A program made the translations under genes and the position numbers. Positions 17,304 to 26,307 of a stretch of DNA of 64,000 bases are shown in pieces (the stretch's first letter is position 1; each line of letters begins with the position of its first letter). Under the pieces are notes generated by a model, which was not told the origin of the DNA, did not search any database, and saw nothing but the letters and a program-made list of their open reading frames with translations. This DNA is from Variovorax paradoxus B4. GTDB lineage: Bacteria > Pseudomonadota > Gammaproteobacteria > Burkholderiales > Burkholderiaceae_C. The stretch spans positions 1,240,001 to 1,304,000 of the forward strand of contig NC_022234.1 of the NCBI RefSeq assembly GCF_000463015.1, in the 5' to 3' direction.

Positions 17304-18082
17304 GCGGCCTCCGCGATGTCAACGGCTTCGCTCGCCGCCTCGGTGCCGAGATACGCCGCGATCACGTGCGGATTCGCGCGCACTTCGGCGGCCGTGCCTT
17401 CGGCGAGCTTGCGGCCGTAGTCGAGCACCAGCAGATGGTCTGAAATGTTCATCACCAGCTTCATGTCGTGTTCGACCAGCAGCACCGTCACGCCCGAGGC
17501 CGCGATGCGGCGGATGAGTTCGGTGATCTCGTGCGTCTCGGTGTCGTTCAGGCCGGCCGCCGGTTCGTCGAGCAGCAGCAGGCGCGGCCTGCTCGCCAGC
17601 GCGCGCGCAATCTCCAGCCGCTTGAGCAGGCCGAAGGACAGCTGCGTGGCGTGCGCATGCGCGTGCCGGCCCACGCCCACCTCGTCGATCAGCCGCAGCG
17701 CCTCCTCGCGCAGCGCGGCGTCCGCGCGGCGCGTGGCACCGGTCATGCCGCCCAGCAGCGAGCTGCGCGTGCGCAGGTGGGCGCCGAGCATCACGTTCTC
17801 GCACGCGGTCATGTTCATGCAGACCTGCAGGTTCTGGAAGGTGCGGCTCATGCCCCGGCGCGCAAGCTGGTCGGGTGCGAGGCCTGCCACGTTCTCGCCG
17901 TCGAGCAGGATCTCGCCGCGCGTGGGTTCGTATACGCCGCTGATCAGGTTGAACAGCGTGGTCTTGCCCGCGCCGTTGGGCCCGATCACCGAGTGCACCG
18001 AGCCGGCGCGCACCGTGAAGCTCACGTCCTGCATGGCGTGCACGCCGCCGAAGGACTTGGAGAGGTTCTTCACTTCGAGCAT
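17300..18082 (-). CDS. livG: ABC transporter ATPase, LivG type
   Basis: 260 residues. Walker A is GPNGAGKTTLFNLI, then ISGVYEP and the LivG-typical GMSRTFQNLQ. The helical insert and FGLLKRLEIARAL take the place of the canonical signature, followed by Walker B LLLLDEPAAGLND and switch LLVEHDM. The end overlaps the livF start by 4 bp; the start lies one base after the livM stop. It is the second ATPase of the mandelate-operon importer. Confidence 0.9.
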   Translation of the reverse strand: MLEVKNLSKSFGGVHAMQDVSFTVRAGSVHSVIGPNGAGKTTLFNLISGVYEPTRGEILLDGENVAGLAPDQLARRGMSRTFQNLQVCMNMTACENVMLGAHLRTRSSLLGGMTGATRRADAALREEALRLIDEVGVGRHAHAHATQLSFGLLKRLEIARALASRPRLLLLDEPAAGLNDTETHEITELIRRIAASGVTVLLVEHDMKLVMNISDHLLVLDYGRKLAEGTAAEVRANPHVIAAYLGTEAASEAVDIAEAA

Positions 18083-18083
18083 C

Positions 18084-19028
18084 TCAGGCCTTCCTGCGCA
18101 GCTTGAGCGCGATGGAGGGCACGAGTCCCTTGGGCAGGAACATCATGGTCAGCATCAGCACGAGGCCGAAGAACACCATCTCGTAGCCGTGCAGCCCACC
18201 CAGCAGTTGCGGCAGGGCGGTGAGCAGGGCCGCGCCCAGCACCGCCCCGAAGGTCGAGGCCATGCCGCCGAGCACCACCATGGTCGCCAGCTCCACCGAG
18301 TGAGTGAAGGCGGCGAGCGAGGGGCTGATGAAGCCCAGGTAGTGCGCCGTGAGGCTGCCCGATACGGCCGCGAACACAGCCGAAAGCACGAAGGCACGCA
18401 CCTTGAAGCGCGCCACGTCCACCCCCATCACGCGCGCCGCCACCTCCGAGCCATTCAGGCCCCGCAGCGCGCGCCCGCCCGGCGATTCGTACAGGTTGAG
18501 CGAAAGCAGCACCGACAGCCACAGCAGCACCGCCGCCAGCGTATACCAGTGCAGCACCTTCGCGAAGGCGAAGCCGCCGACCACCAGCGGCGGCACCGGC
18601 ATGCCGTCGGGCCCGCCGGTCCAGTCCACTTCGTTGATCAGCACGATGTTGACGATCACGCCCAGGCCCAGCGTGGCCATGGTGAGCGAATGGCCCTTGA
18701 GCCGCAGGATCGGCTTGGCGATCAGCCAGGCGACGACCGCCGCGCCAAGAGCTGCGCCGCCGATGGCCGTCAGCGGCGGCCAGCCGAAGCGCACGGTCAC
18801 GATGCCGCTGCCATAGGCGCCGATGGCGACGAAGGCCGCATGCCCGATGCTGATCTGGCCGGCAAAGCCCATCAGCAGGTTGAGCCCGATGGCGGCGATG
18901 GCGGCGAGCGCGATGCGCACGGCCACGTCGATCACGTAGTTGTTCGGCATGGCCAGCGGCAGCAGCGCGAGCACCAATGCCAGCACCAGCAGGGAGGGGC
19001 GCAAGAGCGCATGCGTTCCTGCCTTCAT
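18084..19028 (-). CDS. livM: ABC transporter permease, LivM type
   Basis: 314 residues with about eight membrane segments. The motif GLNLLMGFAGQISIGHAAFV is diagnostic of LivM, followed by GHSLTMATLGLGVIVNIVLI and VVLGGMASTFGAVLGAALLT. The start MKAGTHALLRPS is set by the ATG at 19026-19028, which overlaps the livH stop by 4 bp. It forms the membrane pore with LivH. Confidence 0.9.
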   Translation of the reverse strand: MKAGTHALLRPSLLVLALVLALLPLAMPNNYVIDVAVRIALAAIAAIGLNLLMGFAGQISIGHAAFVAIGAYGSGIVTVRFGWPPLTAIGGAALGAAVVAWLIAKPILRLKGHSLTMATLGLGVIVNIVLINEVDWTGGPDGMPVPPLVVGGFAFAKVLHWYTLAAVLLWLSVLLSLNLYESPGGRALRGLNGSEVAARVMGVDVARFKVRAFVLSAVFAAVSGSLTAHYLGFISPSLAAFTHSVELATMVVLGGMASTFGAVLGAALLTALPQLLGGLHGYEMVFFGLVLMLTMMFLPKGLVPSIALKLRRKA

Positions 19029-19897
19029 ACGCGCTCCGAGGCCTTGGCGCCGAACAGCCCGTGCGGCATGACCAGCAGGATGAAGACGATCAGCACGAAG
19101 GGCACCGCGTCCTTGTAGGCCGACGACACGTAGCCCGCCATCAGCGCCTCCAGCAGCCCGACGATGAGCCCGCCCACCACCGCGCCGCCCGCGCTGCCGA
19201 GGCCGCCGAGGGTGGCTGCGACGAAGCCCTTCATGCCCAGCATGAGGCCGATGTCGTAGACGGTGGTGGTGATCGGTGCGGCCACCACGCCGGCCACGGC
19301 GCCCAGCAGCGCCGAGAGGCCGAACGAGAGCTGCAGCACGCGCGAGGTGGGGATGCCCACTGCGCGCGCCGCCAGCGCGTTGGCGGCCACCGCCAGCATC
19401 GCCTTGCCGACCATGGTGAAGCGGAAGAACGCGAAGCACAGGGCGACCAGCACCGCCGCCGTGCCCAGCACCCACAGGCTCTGCGGCAGCACATATGCGC
19501 CGAGGATGGAGAGCGACGCGTCGCCGCTGAAGGGCGGCAGCGTCTGCTGGTTCTTGCCGAGCACGATCTGCACCACCCCCTGGATGAAGATCGACGCGCC
19601 GATGGTGATGATGATGAGCGACACCACGCTGGCCTCTCCGGCCGGCCTGATCGCCAGCCGGTAGAGCAGCAGGCCCGCCGCCACGGTGGCCAGCACGCCG
19701 CCCGCAATGGCCAGGCCGTACGGCAGGTTGGCACCCAGCATGGCGGCGGTGATCATCGCGCCGAGCATCAGGAAATCGCCCTGGGCGAAGTTGATGACGC
19801 CGCTGGCGTTGTAGATCAGCGAGAAGCCCAGCGCGGCCAGCGCATAAATCGCGCCGGTGGTGAGCCCCGAGAAAACGAATTGCATGAAGTCAGCCAC
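19025..19897 (-). CDS. livH: ABC transporter permease, LivH type
   Basis: 290 residues with the LivH signatures FMQFVFSGLTTGAIYALAAL and VINFAQGDFLMLGAMI, and late GFVAATLGGLGSAGGAVVGG. Its first eight bases overlap the end of the mandelate dehydrogenase gene, linking transporter and catabolic genes in a single translationally coupled operon. Confidence 0.9.
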   Translation of the reverse strand: MADFMQFVFSGLTTGAIYALAALGFSLIYNASGVINFAQGDFLMLGAMITAAMLGANLPYGLAIAGGVLATVAAGLLLYRLAIRPAGEASVVSLIIITIGASIFIQGVVQIVLGKNQQTLPPFSGDASLSILGAYVLPQSLWVLGTAAVLVALCFAFFRFTMVGKAMLAVAANALAARAVGIPTSRVLQLSFGLSALLGAVAGVVAAPITTTVYDIGLMLGMKGFVAATLGGLGSAGGAVVGGLIVGLLEALMAGYVSSAYKDAVPFVLIVFILLVMPHGLFGAKASERV

Positions 19898-21065
19898 GGC
19901 GGTCTCCGGCTTGGGGGTTGACGAGCAGGTGCTGCGCCGAGATGTCGGCCACGCGGTCGGCGCCGATCAGGATCATGGTGCGGGCGATCTCCTCGGACAG
20001 CGCGGCCAGCACGCTGCGCGCGCCGGCCTCGCCCTCCGTGGCCATGCCCCACGCAGCGGGGCGGCCGACGAAGGCGGCAGTGGCGCCGGCGGCCAGCGCC
20101 TTGACCACGTCGCTGCCGCGGCGGAAACCGCCATCCACGAACACGGGAATGCGCTGCGCCACCGCATCGACCATGCGCGGCAGCACAGAGATGGTGGAGG
20201 GCGCTGCATCGAGCTGACGCCCGCCGTGGTTCGACACCACGATGGCGTCCGCACCGTGCGCGATGGCGCGTTCGGCATCGTGCGGATGGAGCAGTCCCTT
20301 GATGACCAGCGGCCCATCCCACAGCCCGCGCAGCCAGGCCAGGTGCTCCCACACCAGCGTGCGGTCCATGGTGCGCGACAGCAGCGCGGCCTGCACCTGC
20401 GGCGAGGTGGCACCATCGTCCGATTCCGTGAGGTTGACGAAGGAGGGCGAACGGCCCTGCATCGCCATACCCAGAGACCAGGACGGATGCAGTGCGAGGT
20501 CAAGCAGCGTCGAGGGCGTGAAGCGAAAGGGCAGCTTGAAGCCGTTGCGCACGTCGCGCTCGCGCAGGCCGCTGACGGTGGCGTCCACCGTCAGCACCAG
20601 CGCGCCGTAGCCCGCGTGGCGCGCGCGCCGCACCAGCTGTTCGGCGATCGTCCGGTCGCCCATGACGTACAGCTGCATCCACTGCACGGCATCGGGATTG
20701 CGCGCGAGCGCGGCGTCGCGCACGGCCTCGAGCCGGTCGTTGGAGGGCGTGGGCAGCACATGCGGCACGCCGACAGAAGCCGCGGCGCAGGCCAGCAGCG
20801 TGTCGCCGTGCGGCCGCACCAGCCCCGAGAAGCCGATCGGCGCCACGCCCGTCGGCGCAGACCAACGCCGGCCGAACACCGTGATGCCGGTGTCTGCATG
20901 ACGGGTGTCGCACAGGGCGGTGGGCAACAGATGCAGGCCGGCCAGATCGGCGGTATTGCGCCGCAGGCAGTCTTCGTTCTCGGCGCCGCCGTCGACATAG
21001 TCGAAGACGAAGCGCGGCAGCCGCCGGCGCGCGTGGCGTCGGTGGTCGTTTGCATTGAGCTTCAT
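19890..21065 (-). CDS. mdlB: FMN-dependent (S)-mandelate dehydrogenase homologue
   Basis: 391 residues, FMN-dependent 2-hydroxy-acid dehydrogenase family. It probably oxidises (S)-mandelate to benzoylformate with electrons passed to the quinone pool. Active-site residues are Tyr23 (FDYVDGGAENE), Tyr133 (MQLYV), Arg168 (GLRERD), Lys256 (LVIKGLL), His280 and Arg283 (SNHGGRQLD). Long blocks match P. putida MdlB in arrangement, including ALVLTVDATVSGLRERDVRN, the LHPSWSL segment of its membrane-anchoring loop and WEHLAWLRGLWDGPLVIKGL. A general lactate dehydrogenase is the alternative, but linkage to mandelate racemase favours MdlB. It starts 30 bp after the receptor gene and overlaps livH. Confidence 0.85.
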   Translation of the reverse strand: MKLNANDHRRHARRRLPRFVFDYVDGGAENEDCLRRNTADLAGLHLLPTALCDTRHADTGITVFGRRWSAPTGVAPIGFSGLVRPHGDTLLACAAASVGVPHVLPTPSNDRLEAVRDAALARNPDAVQWMQLYVMGDRTIAEQLVRRARHAGYGALVLTVDATVSGLRERDVRNGFKLPFRFTPSTLLDLALHPSWSLGMAMQGRSPSFVNLTESDDGATSPQVQAALLSRTMDRTLVWEHLAWLRGLWDGPLVIKGLLHPHDAERAIAHGADAIVVSNHGGRQLDAAPSTISVLPRMVDAVAQRIPVFVDGGFRRGSDVVKALAAGATAAFVGRPAAWGMATEGEAGARSVLAALSEEIARTMILIGADRVADISAQHLLVNPQAGDRRG

Positions 21066-21095
21066 GCGTGTCCTTCTCTGCAGGGCCGCACGGCC

Positions 21096-22271
21096 TCAGC
21101 GCACTTCCTTGAACGCGCCTCCCTGCACCTCGACCATGCGGAACGCCGACACGTCGAGGCCCATGTGGTCGGCGGCCGACATGGTGTAGATGCCGCTCAC
21201 CCCGACGAAACCTTTGGTGGCCTCGATCGCGTCGCGCAGCTTCTGCTTGTCGGTGCCGCCCGCGCGCTGGATCGCGTCGACCAGCAGGAAGAGCGCGTCA
21301 TGCGCATAGCCGCCGAAGGTGGACACGTCCATCCTGGCCTGCGATTCGAATTCCTTCGCATACGACACGCTGACCTTCTTCTGCGTGTCGCCATCGGGCA
21401 GCGCCTGCGCAATCAGCAAGGCGGGCGAGGGCATGCGGATGCCTTCGGACGACTTGCCCGCGATGCGGATGAACTCCGTCGAGGCCTGGCCGTGCGTGGT
21501 GTACAGCGGCTGCTTCATGGCCAGCTGCTGGTAGTTGCGCGCGATGATGGCCGGCGCCTGGCCCGTGCCGAACACCAGGATCGCCTGCGCGGGCGAGGAC
21601 TTGATGCGCGTGAGCTGCGGCGTGATGTCGGTGTCCTTCTCGCCGTAGGTCTGGTCTTCGGCCACCTTCATGCCGAGCGTGCCGGCGAGCTTGAGGGTCT
21701 CGGTGCGGCCCGACTTGCCGAAGCCGCCGGTGTCGGACAGCAGCGCAAACTGCGTGAAGCCACGGCGCTTCATTTCGCCGAGCACCTTCTCGGCCGCCAT
21801 GCGGTCGGAGTGCGGCATCTTGAAGACGTAGGGCTTGACCGGCTCGACGATGACCGAGGCTGCGGCGAGCGAGATCATCGGTACCTTCGCCGCTTCCGCC
21901 TGCGGCACCATCGCCATGGTGGCGCCGGTGGTCGAGGCGCCGACGATGACGTCGACCTCGTCCTGCATGATGAGCCGGCGCGTGAAGGCGTTGGCCTTGT
22001 TGGCGTCGCTGGCGTCGTCGTACAGCACCAGCTCGAGCTTGCGGCCGAGCACGCCGCCGGCGGCGTTGATCTTTTGCACGTACATGGCAAGCGTCTTCTG
22101 CTGCGGGTCGCCGAGGAACGAGGCCGGGCCGGTGGCGGAGACCACCGCGCCGATCTTGATGGGATCGGCAGCGTGCACGGCGGCAGCCAGCGGCAGCAGC
22201 GCGGCGCCGGCCAGCAGGGAAGCGACGGCGCGACGGCCGATGCGAAGGTGGGGGAACTTGGCGATTTTCAT
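21096..22271 (-). CDS. ABC transporter substrate-binding protein, Liv type
   Basis: 391 residues from the ATG at 22269-22271 with a GGAGAC ribosome site. The signal peptide is KFPHLRIGRRAVASLLAGAA with cleavage likely after AVHAA. The mature receptor begins DPIKIGAVVSATGPASFLGD and has KINAAGGVLGRKLELVLYDD, typical of Peripla_BP_6 proteins that bind branched-chain or aromatic acids. It sits between iorB (37 bp upstream) and mdlB (30 bp downstream), and supplies the binding component for the LivHMGF subunits of this operon. Ligand inferred to be mandelate or a related aryl acid. Confidence 0.88.
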   Translation of the reverse strand: MKIAKFPHLRIGRRAVASLLAGAALLPLAAAVHAADPIKIGAVVSATGPASFLGDPQQKTLAMYVQKINAAGGVLGRKLELVLYDDASDANKANAFTRRLIMQDEVDVIVGASTTGATMAMVPQAEAAKVPMISLAAASVIVEPVKPYVFKMPHSDRMAAEKVLGEMKRRGFTQFALLSDTGGFGKSGRTETLKLAGTLGMKVAEDQTYGEKDTDITPQLTRIKSSPAQAILVFGTGQAPAIIARNYQQLAMKQPLYTTHGQASTEFIRIAGKSSEGIRMPSPALLIAQALPDGDTQKKVSVSYAKEFESQARMDVSTFGGYAHDALFLLVDAIQRAGGTDKQKLRDAIEATKGFVGVSGIYTMSAADHMGLDVSAFRMVEVQGGAFKEVR

Positions 22272-22308
22272 TTTTTGTCTCCTGATGGTTCTGCGTGAGG
22301 GAATCTCT

Positions 22309-23865
22309 TCAGCGCGCCGGTCTTCGCCGCACGATGTGGATGGGGTGGGCGCGCACCTCCGGCGCCGGCAGGCCGAGTGCGCGCGCCAGCGTGCGGCCCT
22401 CGGGGTCGGCCAGTGCGGCTTCGCGGGCCGAACGCACGCGGTCGGCGGCCTGCTCGAGCGAACCGGCATCGTGCGAGGCCGAGGCCATCGTGGCCTGCAT
22501 GTCGTCGAGCACGGCACCGAGGTTGCGGTGGCCGCGCTCGCTGGTCTCTCCGTAGCCCTTGACGAGGTTGCCGCACAGCGCCAGCTCGAAGGCCAGCCGC
22601 GGGCTGAGCGCGAGCGCGCGCCGCACGGCTTCGAGCCAGCGTTCGATCATGGCCTGCTCGAAGGCGTAGCGCGAGGTGCGCCGGCGCAGCGGCCGCAGCG
22701 AACGCAGCGCGCACAGCATGGCGAAGCCGCGCACGGTGTCGGTGCGCATGTGCAGGCCGATGCTCAGCTTGTGGGACTTGTGCGCGAGGCGCGCGCGCAG
22801 CCAGTCGGCGGCGCGCGTGGGCAGCAGCGAACAGATCTCGTCGAGCCCGGGCTTGAGGTATTCGGTCAGCCGCAGCGGCTCGCCATCGCGCGCGCCGACT
22901 TCCTTGCGCACCCGCTGCAGCCGGTCGCCGCGCGTCTTGAGGTCGGCGACGCGGATCACGTCCTCGTAGCTCATCCACAGTGCGAGGTAGCGCGCGGTTT
23001 CGCGCGCCACGGGGAAGTCGCCGCCGTGTGCGCGCTCGGCTTCGCACACGACCTGGACGCGATCCAGGTAGAGATCGGCGTAGCGTGCGTCCTGGTAGTC
23101 GGCGACCTGCCGCAGGCCATGGCTCACCAGCTTGCGCAACGGCTCGGGCATTGCCTGGGCGCGCGGATGGAGGGCAGAGGCTGCGACCGTGCCTTGTTCG
23201 GCAGACGCCGCACTCGCTGTGCCCGTCACATGGTCGTAGCCCGCAGCAAACCCCTTGAGGCTCGCTTCCACCGCCTTGCCCGATTCGCGGATCGCCTGCT
23301 CGCAGGCTTCGCGCGAGAAGGGAAGGGCGCCGCTGCCGGCCATCGCGCCGAACATCACCGTGTTGATCACCGTGCCGTTGCGCCAGGCCAGCGCACGCAT
23401 GTCGAAGAGGAAGGTGCGCTGCGCGAGGCGCCGCGCCGCCTCGGTCACGCGCTGGCCGTCGTAGCGGCCGTCGCCCATCGCCGACTTCTCCGACACCGCG
23501 TACTCGCGGTGCAGCGACGCCACCAGCGTGGTGCGCTGCGGATGCACGAAGCCGCCCTGCAGCACACGCCCGGCCTCCACGAGCTCGGAGGCCGCGACGA
23601 TGTTCACGTCGCCCGGGTTCGGCGTGAGCGAGAACACCGGCCGCGCGCCGCCGAGCTGCGCGCTCGGCACGGGGTAGATCTCGATGTAGTAGTTGGTCGC
23701 GCCGGTGCGCTGCGCCACGCCGGGAACCGAGGTGCTCTGCACCGGGAAGTCGTGCGCCGCGGCGGCCGAGATCAACCAGTCGGCCAGCACGCCGCCGCCT
23801 TCGCCGCCCATGGCGGCCACCAGCACGGTCACGATGCGCGGGGTGGATGTGCGCGCGGTGTTCAT
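22309..23865 (-). CDS. iorB: Indolepyruvate-type 2-oxoacid oxidoreductase, beta subunit
   Basis: 518 residues. The N-terminal about 200 residues form the 2-oxoacid:ferredoxin oxidoreductase gamma-type domain (VLVAAMGGEGGGVLADWLIS, STSVPGVAQRTGATNYYIEI, NPGDVNIVAASELVEAGRVL). The long C-terminal region (about 250-500) is the extension found in proteobacterial IorB proteins. The enzyme decarboxylates an aryl 2-oxoacid, making the aryl acyl-CoA and reduced ferredoxin. The ATG at 23863-23865 overlaps the iorA stop (ATGA). In this operon benzoylformate (phenylglyoxylate), the product of MdlB, is a plausible substrate instead of indolepyruvate or phenylpyruvate. Confidence 0.85.
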   Translation of the reverse strand: MNTARTSTPRIVTVLVAAMGGEGGGVLADWLISAAAAHDFPVQSTSVPGVAQRTGATNYYIEIYPVPSAQLGGARPVFSLTPNPGDVNIVAASELVEAGRVLQGGFVHPQRTTLVASLHREYAVSEKSAMGDGRYDGQRVTEAARRLAQRTFLFDMRALAWRNGTVINTVMFGAMAGSGALPFSREACEQAIRESGKAVEASLKGFAAGYDHVTGTASAASAEQGTVAASALHPRAQAMPEPLRKLVSHGLRQVADYQDARYADLYLDRVQVVCEAERAHGGDFPVARETARYLALWMSYEDVIRVADLKTRGDRLQRVRKEVGARDGEPLRLTEYLKPGLDEICSLLPTRAADWLRARLAHKSHKLSIGLHMRTDTVRGFAMLCALRSLRPLRRRTSRYAFEQAMIERWLEAVRRALALSPRLAFELALCGNLVKGYGETSERGHRNLGAVLDDMQATMASASHDAGSLEQAADRVRSAREAALADPEGRTLARALGLPAPEVRAHPIHIVRRRPAR

Positions 23866-26024
23866 GCGGCGAGCGCCTCCGCGCGGTCGCGCGCCTTGCC
23901 GGCCATCAGGCCGATGACGCCGCCGCGCAGCCGGTGCAGCAGGCGCTCCCAGGTGCCGGCGTTCTGCACGATCTCCGCCTTGTAGAAGGAGGGGCACAGA
24001 ATGGCGGCATGCGCGTTCTCGCCGCACAGGCCGCAGCCCACGCAGCCCTGGTTCACGGTGGCCACCGGGTCGGTGCGCAGCGCGCTCGGGTTGGGCTTGA
24101 CGGTGAGCGAGGGGCAGCCCGACAGGCGGATGCAGGAGTGGTCGCCGGTGCACACGTCGTCGTCGATGCCGAAGCGCGTGCGCACCACGCGCTCGCCGCG
24201 CTTGAGCTTGGCGGCATTGACCGGCTTGATGCGGCGCTGGCGCTCGAGCTGGCATTCGCCGTCGGCAATGATCACCTTCAGGCCGCCTTGCTCGGTGGTC
24301 ATGGCCTCCTGCAGCGTGTCGCGCATCTCGGCGACGTTGTAGCTGGTGACCTTGCGCACCCACGCGACGCCGACGCCCTTGAGCGCGGCTTCGATGTCGA
24401 GCGTGAGCGGCCGTGCCGCCGGCTGCATGGGAGAAGAAGGAATGGCCTGCGTGCCGGTGGCCGAGGTGTAGCCGTTCTTCAGGATCACCAGCACCGAGTC
24501 CTGGCCGTTGTAGACCGCGTTCACCACGCCGCTGGTGAAGCCGTTGTGCCAGAAGCCGCCGTCGCCCATGATGCTGACGACGCGGTTGCCCATGAGCGGG
24601 CCCACGCCCGAGGAACTGGCCAGCCCCAGCCCGTAGCCGAGCACCGTGCTGCCGGTGTTGAAGGGCGGCAGCGTTCCGAAGGTGTGGCAGCCGATGTCGG
24701 CGCTCACGTGGACCGCACCGAGCTCCTTCTGCATCAGCTTGATGGCGGCGAACACCGGACGCTCGGGGCAGCCGATGCAGAAACCCGGCGGCCGGTTCGG
24801 CACCGGCACGCCCAGCGCCTGCACCGCCTGCGGCTTGAGCGTGGCCAGCGGCGCGGCGGCGTCGCCGACCTGTGCCACGCCGTCGTCGCCCAGTGCCTGC
24901 GGCTGCGCCTGGCGGATGAAATCGGAGATGCAGCGTACCAGCACTTCCCCGGTGTATTCGCCGGCCATCGGGAAGATGTCCTTGCCGTGCAGGCGCGTGT
25001 CGCAGCCGGCCTTGCGCAGGATGGCGTGCAGCGCGTCTTCCATGTAGTTGGGCTGGCCTTCCTCGACCATCAGCACCGCGCGCTTGCCGGCGCAGAAGTC
25101 CACCAGCTCGTCGGGCACCATTGGGTAGACCACGTTGAGCACCTGCAGCGGAATGCGGCTGTGGCCGAAGGCGTCGGCCAGGCCGAGCTGCTGCAGCGCG
25201 CGGATGGTGCCGTTGTAGAGGCCGCCGGGCAGGATCAGGCCGATGTCGCCGCAGTCGCCTTCGAAGCGCTCATTGAGGCGCTCGCGGCGGATGAAGTCGA
25301 GCGCGGCCGGCCAGCGCGAGTCCACCTTCATGCGCTCTTGCGCATAGATCGATGGCGGCAGGTTGATGTTCGCGAAGTCGAAGTGCGGCTTCTCGATGAC
25401 GTCGCGCGTGGAGATGGCCGGTGCGCGGTTGTCCTTGCACACGAAGCTGCCGTGCACGTGGCAGGCGCGGATGCGCAGCTGCAGCATCACCGGCGTCTGG
25501 CTTGCTTCGGAGAGCTCGAAGCTGCGCTCGACCGCATCGACGATGGACGTCAGGTTGGGCCGCGGGTCCATCAGCCACATCTGCGACTTCATGGCGAAGG
25601 CGTGCGTGCGCTCCTGGATGATGCTGGAGCCCTCGCCGTAGTCCTCGCCCAGGATCACGAGCGCGCCGCCCTTCACGCCGGCGGAGGCGAGGTTGGAGAG
25701 CGCGTCCGAGGCAACGTTGGTGCCCACGGTGGACTTCCACGTCACCGCGCCGCGCACCGGGTAGTTGATGGAGGCGCCGAGCATCGCGGCCGCGCCGGCC
25801 TCGGAGGCGCTGTTCTCGAAGTAGATGCCGAGCTCGTCGAGCAGCCCGCGCGCATCGCCGAGCACGTCGATCAGGTGCGACACCGGCGCGCCCTGGTAGC
25901 CGCCGATGTAGCTCACGCCCGACTGCAGCAGCGCCTTGGTGACGGCAAGGATGCCCTCGCCATGAAATACCTCGTCGGCGCCCAGTGAAAGGCGTTTGAT
26001 TTCTTCGGCGAAAGATCGCTCCAT
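23862..26024 (-). CDS. iorA: Indolepyruvate-type 2-oxoacid:ferredoxin oxidoreductase, alpha subunit
   Basis: 720 residues. The N-terminal pyrimidine-binding domain has GADEVFHGEGILAVTKALLQ and SYIGGYQGAPVSHLID, then ENSASEAGAAAMLGASINYP. The ThDP-binding domain has FCIGCPERPVFAAIK, DIGCHTFGTLPPFN and the GDGGFWHNG...N motif (MGDGGFWHNGFTSGVVNA). The C-terminus carries two [4Fe-4S] cysteine sets (CTGDHSCIRLSGCP and CVGCGLCGENAHAAILCP). It is first in the long minus-strand operon ending in mdlA. It begins at an ATG with GGAG 10 bp upstream. No ferredoxin gene is adjacent, so a genome-encoded electron carrier must serve it. Confidence 0.9.
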   Translation of the reverse strand: MERSFAEEIKRLSLGADEVFHGEGILAVTKALLQSGVSYIGGYQGAPVSHLIDVLGDARGLLDELGIYFENSASEAGAAAMLGASINYPVRGAVTWKSTVGTNVASDALSNLASAGVKGGALVILGEDYGEGSSIIQERTHAFAMKSQMWLMDPRPNLTSIVDAVERSFELSEASQTPVMLQLRIRACHVHGSFVCKDNRAPAISTRDVIEKPHFDFANINLPPSIYAQERMKVDSRWPAALDFIRRERLNERFEGDCGDIGLILPGGLYNGTIRALQQLGLADAFGHSRIPLQVLNVVYPMVPDELVDFCAGKRAVLMVEEGQPNYMEDALHAILRKAGCDTRLHGKDIFPMAGEYTGEVLVRCISDFIRQAQPQALGDDGVAQVGDAAAPLATLKPQAVQALGVPVPNRPPGFCIGCPERPVFAAIKLMQKELGAVHVSADIGCHTFGTLPPFNTGSTVLGYGLGLASSSGVGPLMGNRVVSIMGDGGFWHNGFTSGVVNAVYNGQDSVLVILKNGYTSATGTQAIPSSPMQPAARPLTLDIEAALKGVGVAWVRKVTSYNVAEMRDTLQEAMTTEQGGLKVIIADGECQLERQRRIKPVNAAKLKRGERVVRTRFGIDDDVCTGDHSCIRLSGCPSLTVKPNPSALRTDPVATVNQGCVGCGLCGENAHAAILCPSFYKAEIVQNAGTWERLLHRLRGGVIGLMAGKARDRAEALAA

Positions 26025-26164
26025 GGCTTTGTGTCTCCGGCTGGCAGCCTCGAGGCGCCGGCTTTTTTTCGTGGGGCCCGCCGCTCGGTGGCGATGGCGG
26101 GTCGATCAAGTGGGAGGACTTTAGGAGCGCAGGGGCAGAGGACCAATCGATGTGGCTTGCGTTA

Positions 26165-26176
26165 CACATAGATGTG
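26165..26176. promoter_or_regulatory. Inverted repeat in the nitrilase/iorA divergent promoter
   Basis: CACATAGATGTG (5-bp arms CACAT/ATGTG) is flanked by ATCGAT hexamers at about 26146 and 26177. It lies in the 283-bp region between the divergent nitrilase and iorA starts, the only stretch that could hold both promoters. A regulator-binding role is inferred from position and symmetry only. Confidence 0.35.
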
Positions 26177-26307
26177 ATCGATGAAGCTCGGGACGGCGAT
26201 TCCTGCCGGCATCGACCCACTCGATAGGCAACAACGGCGGCATGGATAGGGAAGGACCGAGCACCACTCCTAGAGTCCAGATCCCCTACCGAAAGAGACT
26301 CACCGTC

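Noticed and set aside
19857..22298. 813-codon plus-strand open frame opposite mdlB and the receptor gene
   Set aside because: Translation is Arg/His/Gly-rich without motifs, while the opposite strand encodes two unambiguous proteins with starts and ribosome sites.
23847..25988. 713-codon plus-strand open frame opposite iorA
   Set aside because: Antisense shadow of iorA with no motifs.
15469..26024. Complete classical mandelate pathway including benzoylformate decarboxylase
   Set aside because: No ThDP decarboxylase of the MdlC type or benzaldehyde dehydrogenase is encoded in the window; the only ThDP protein is IorA.
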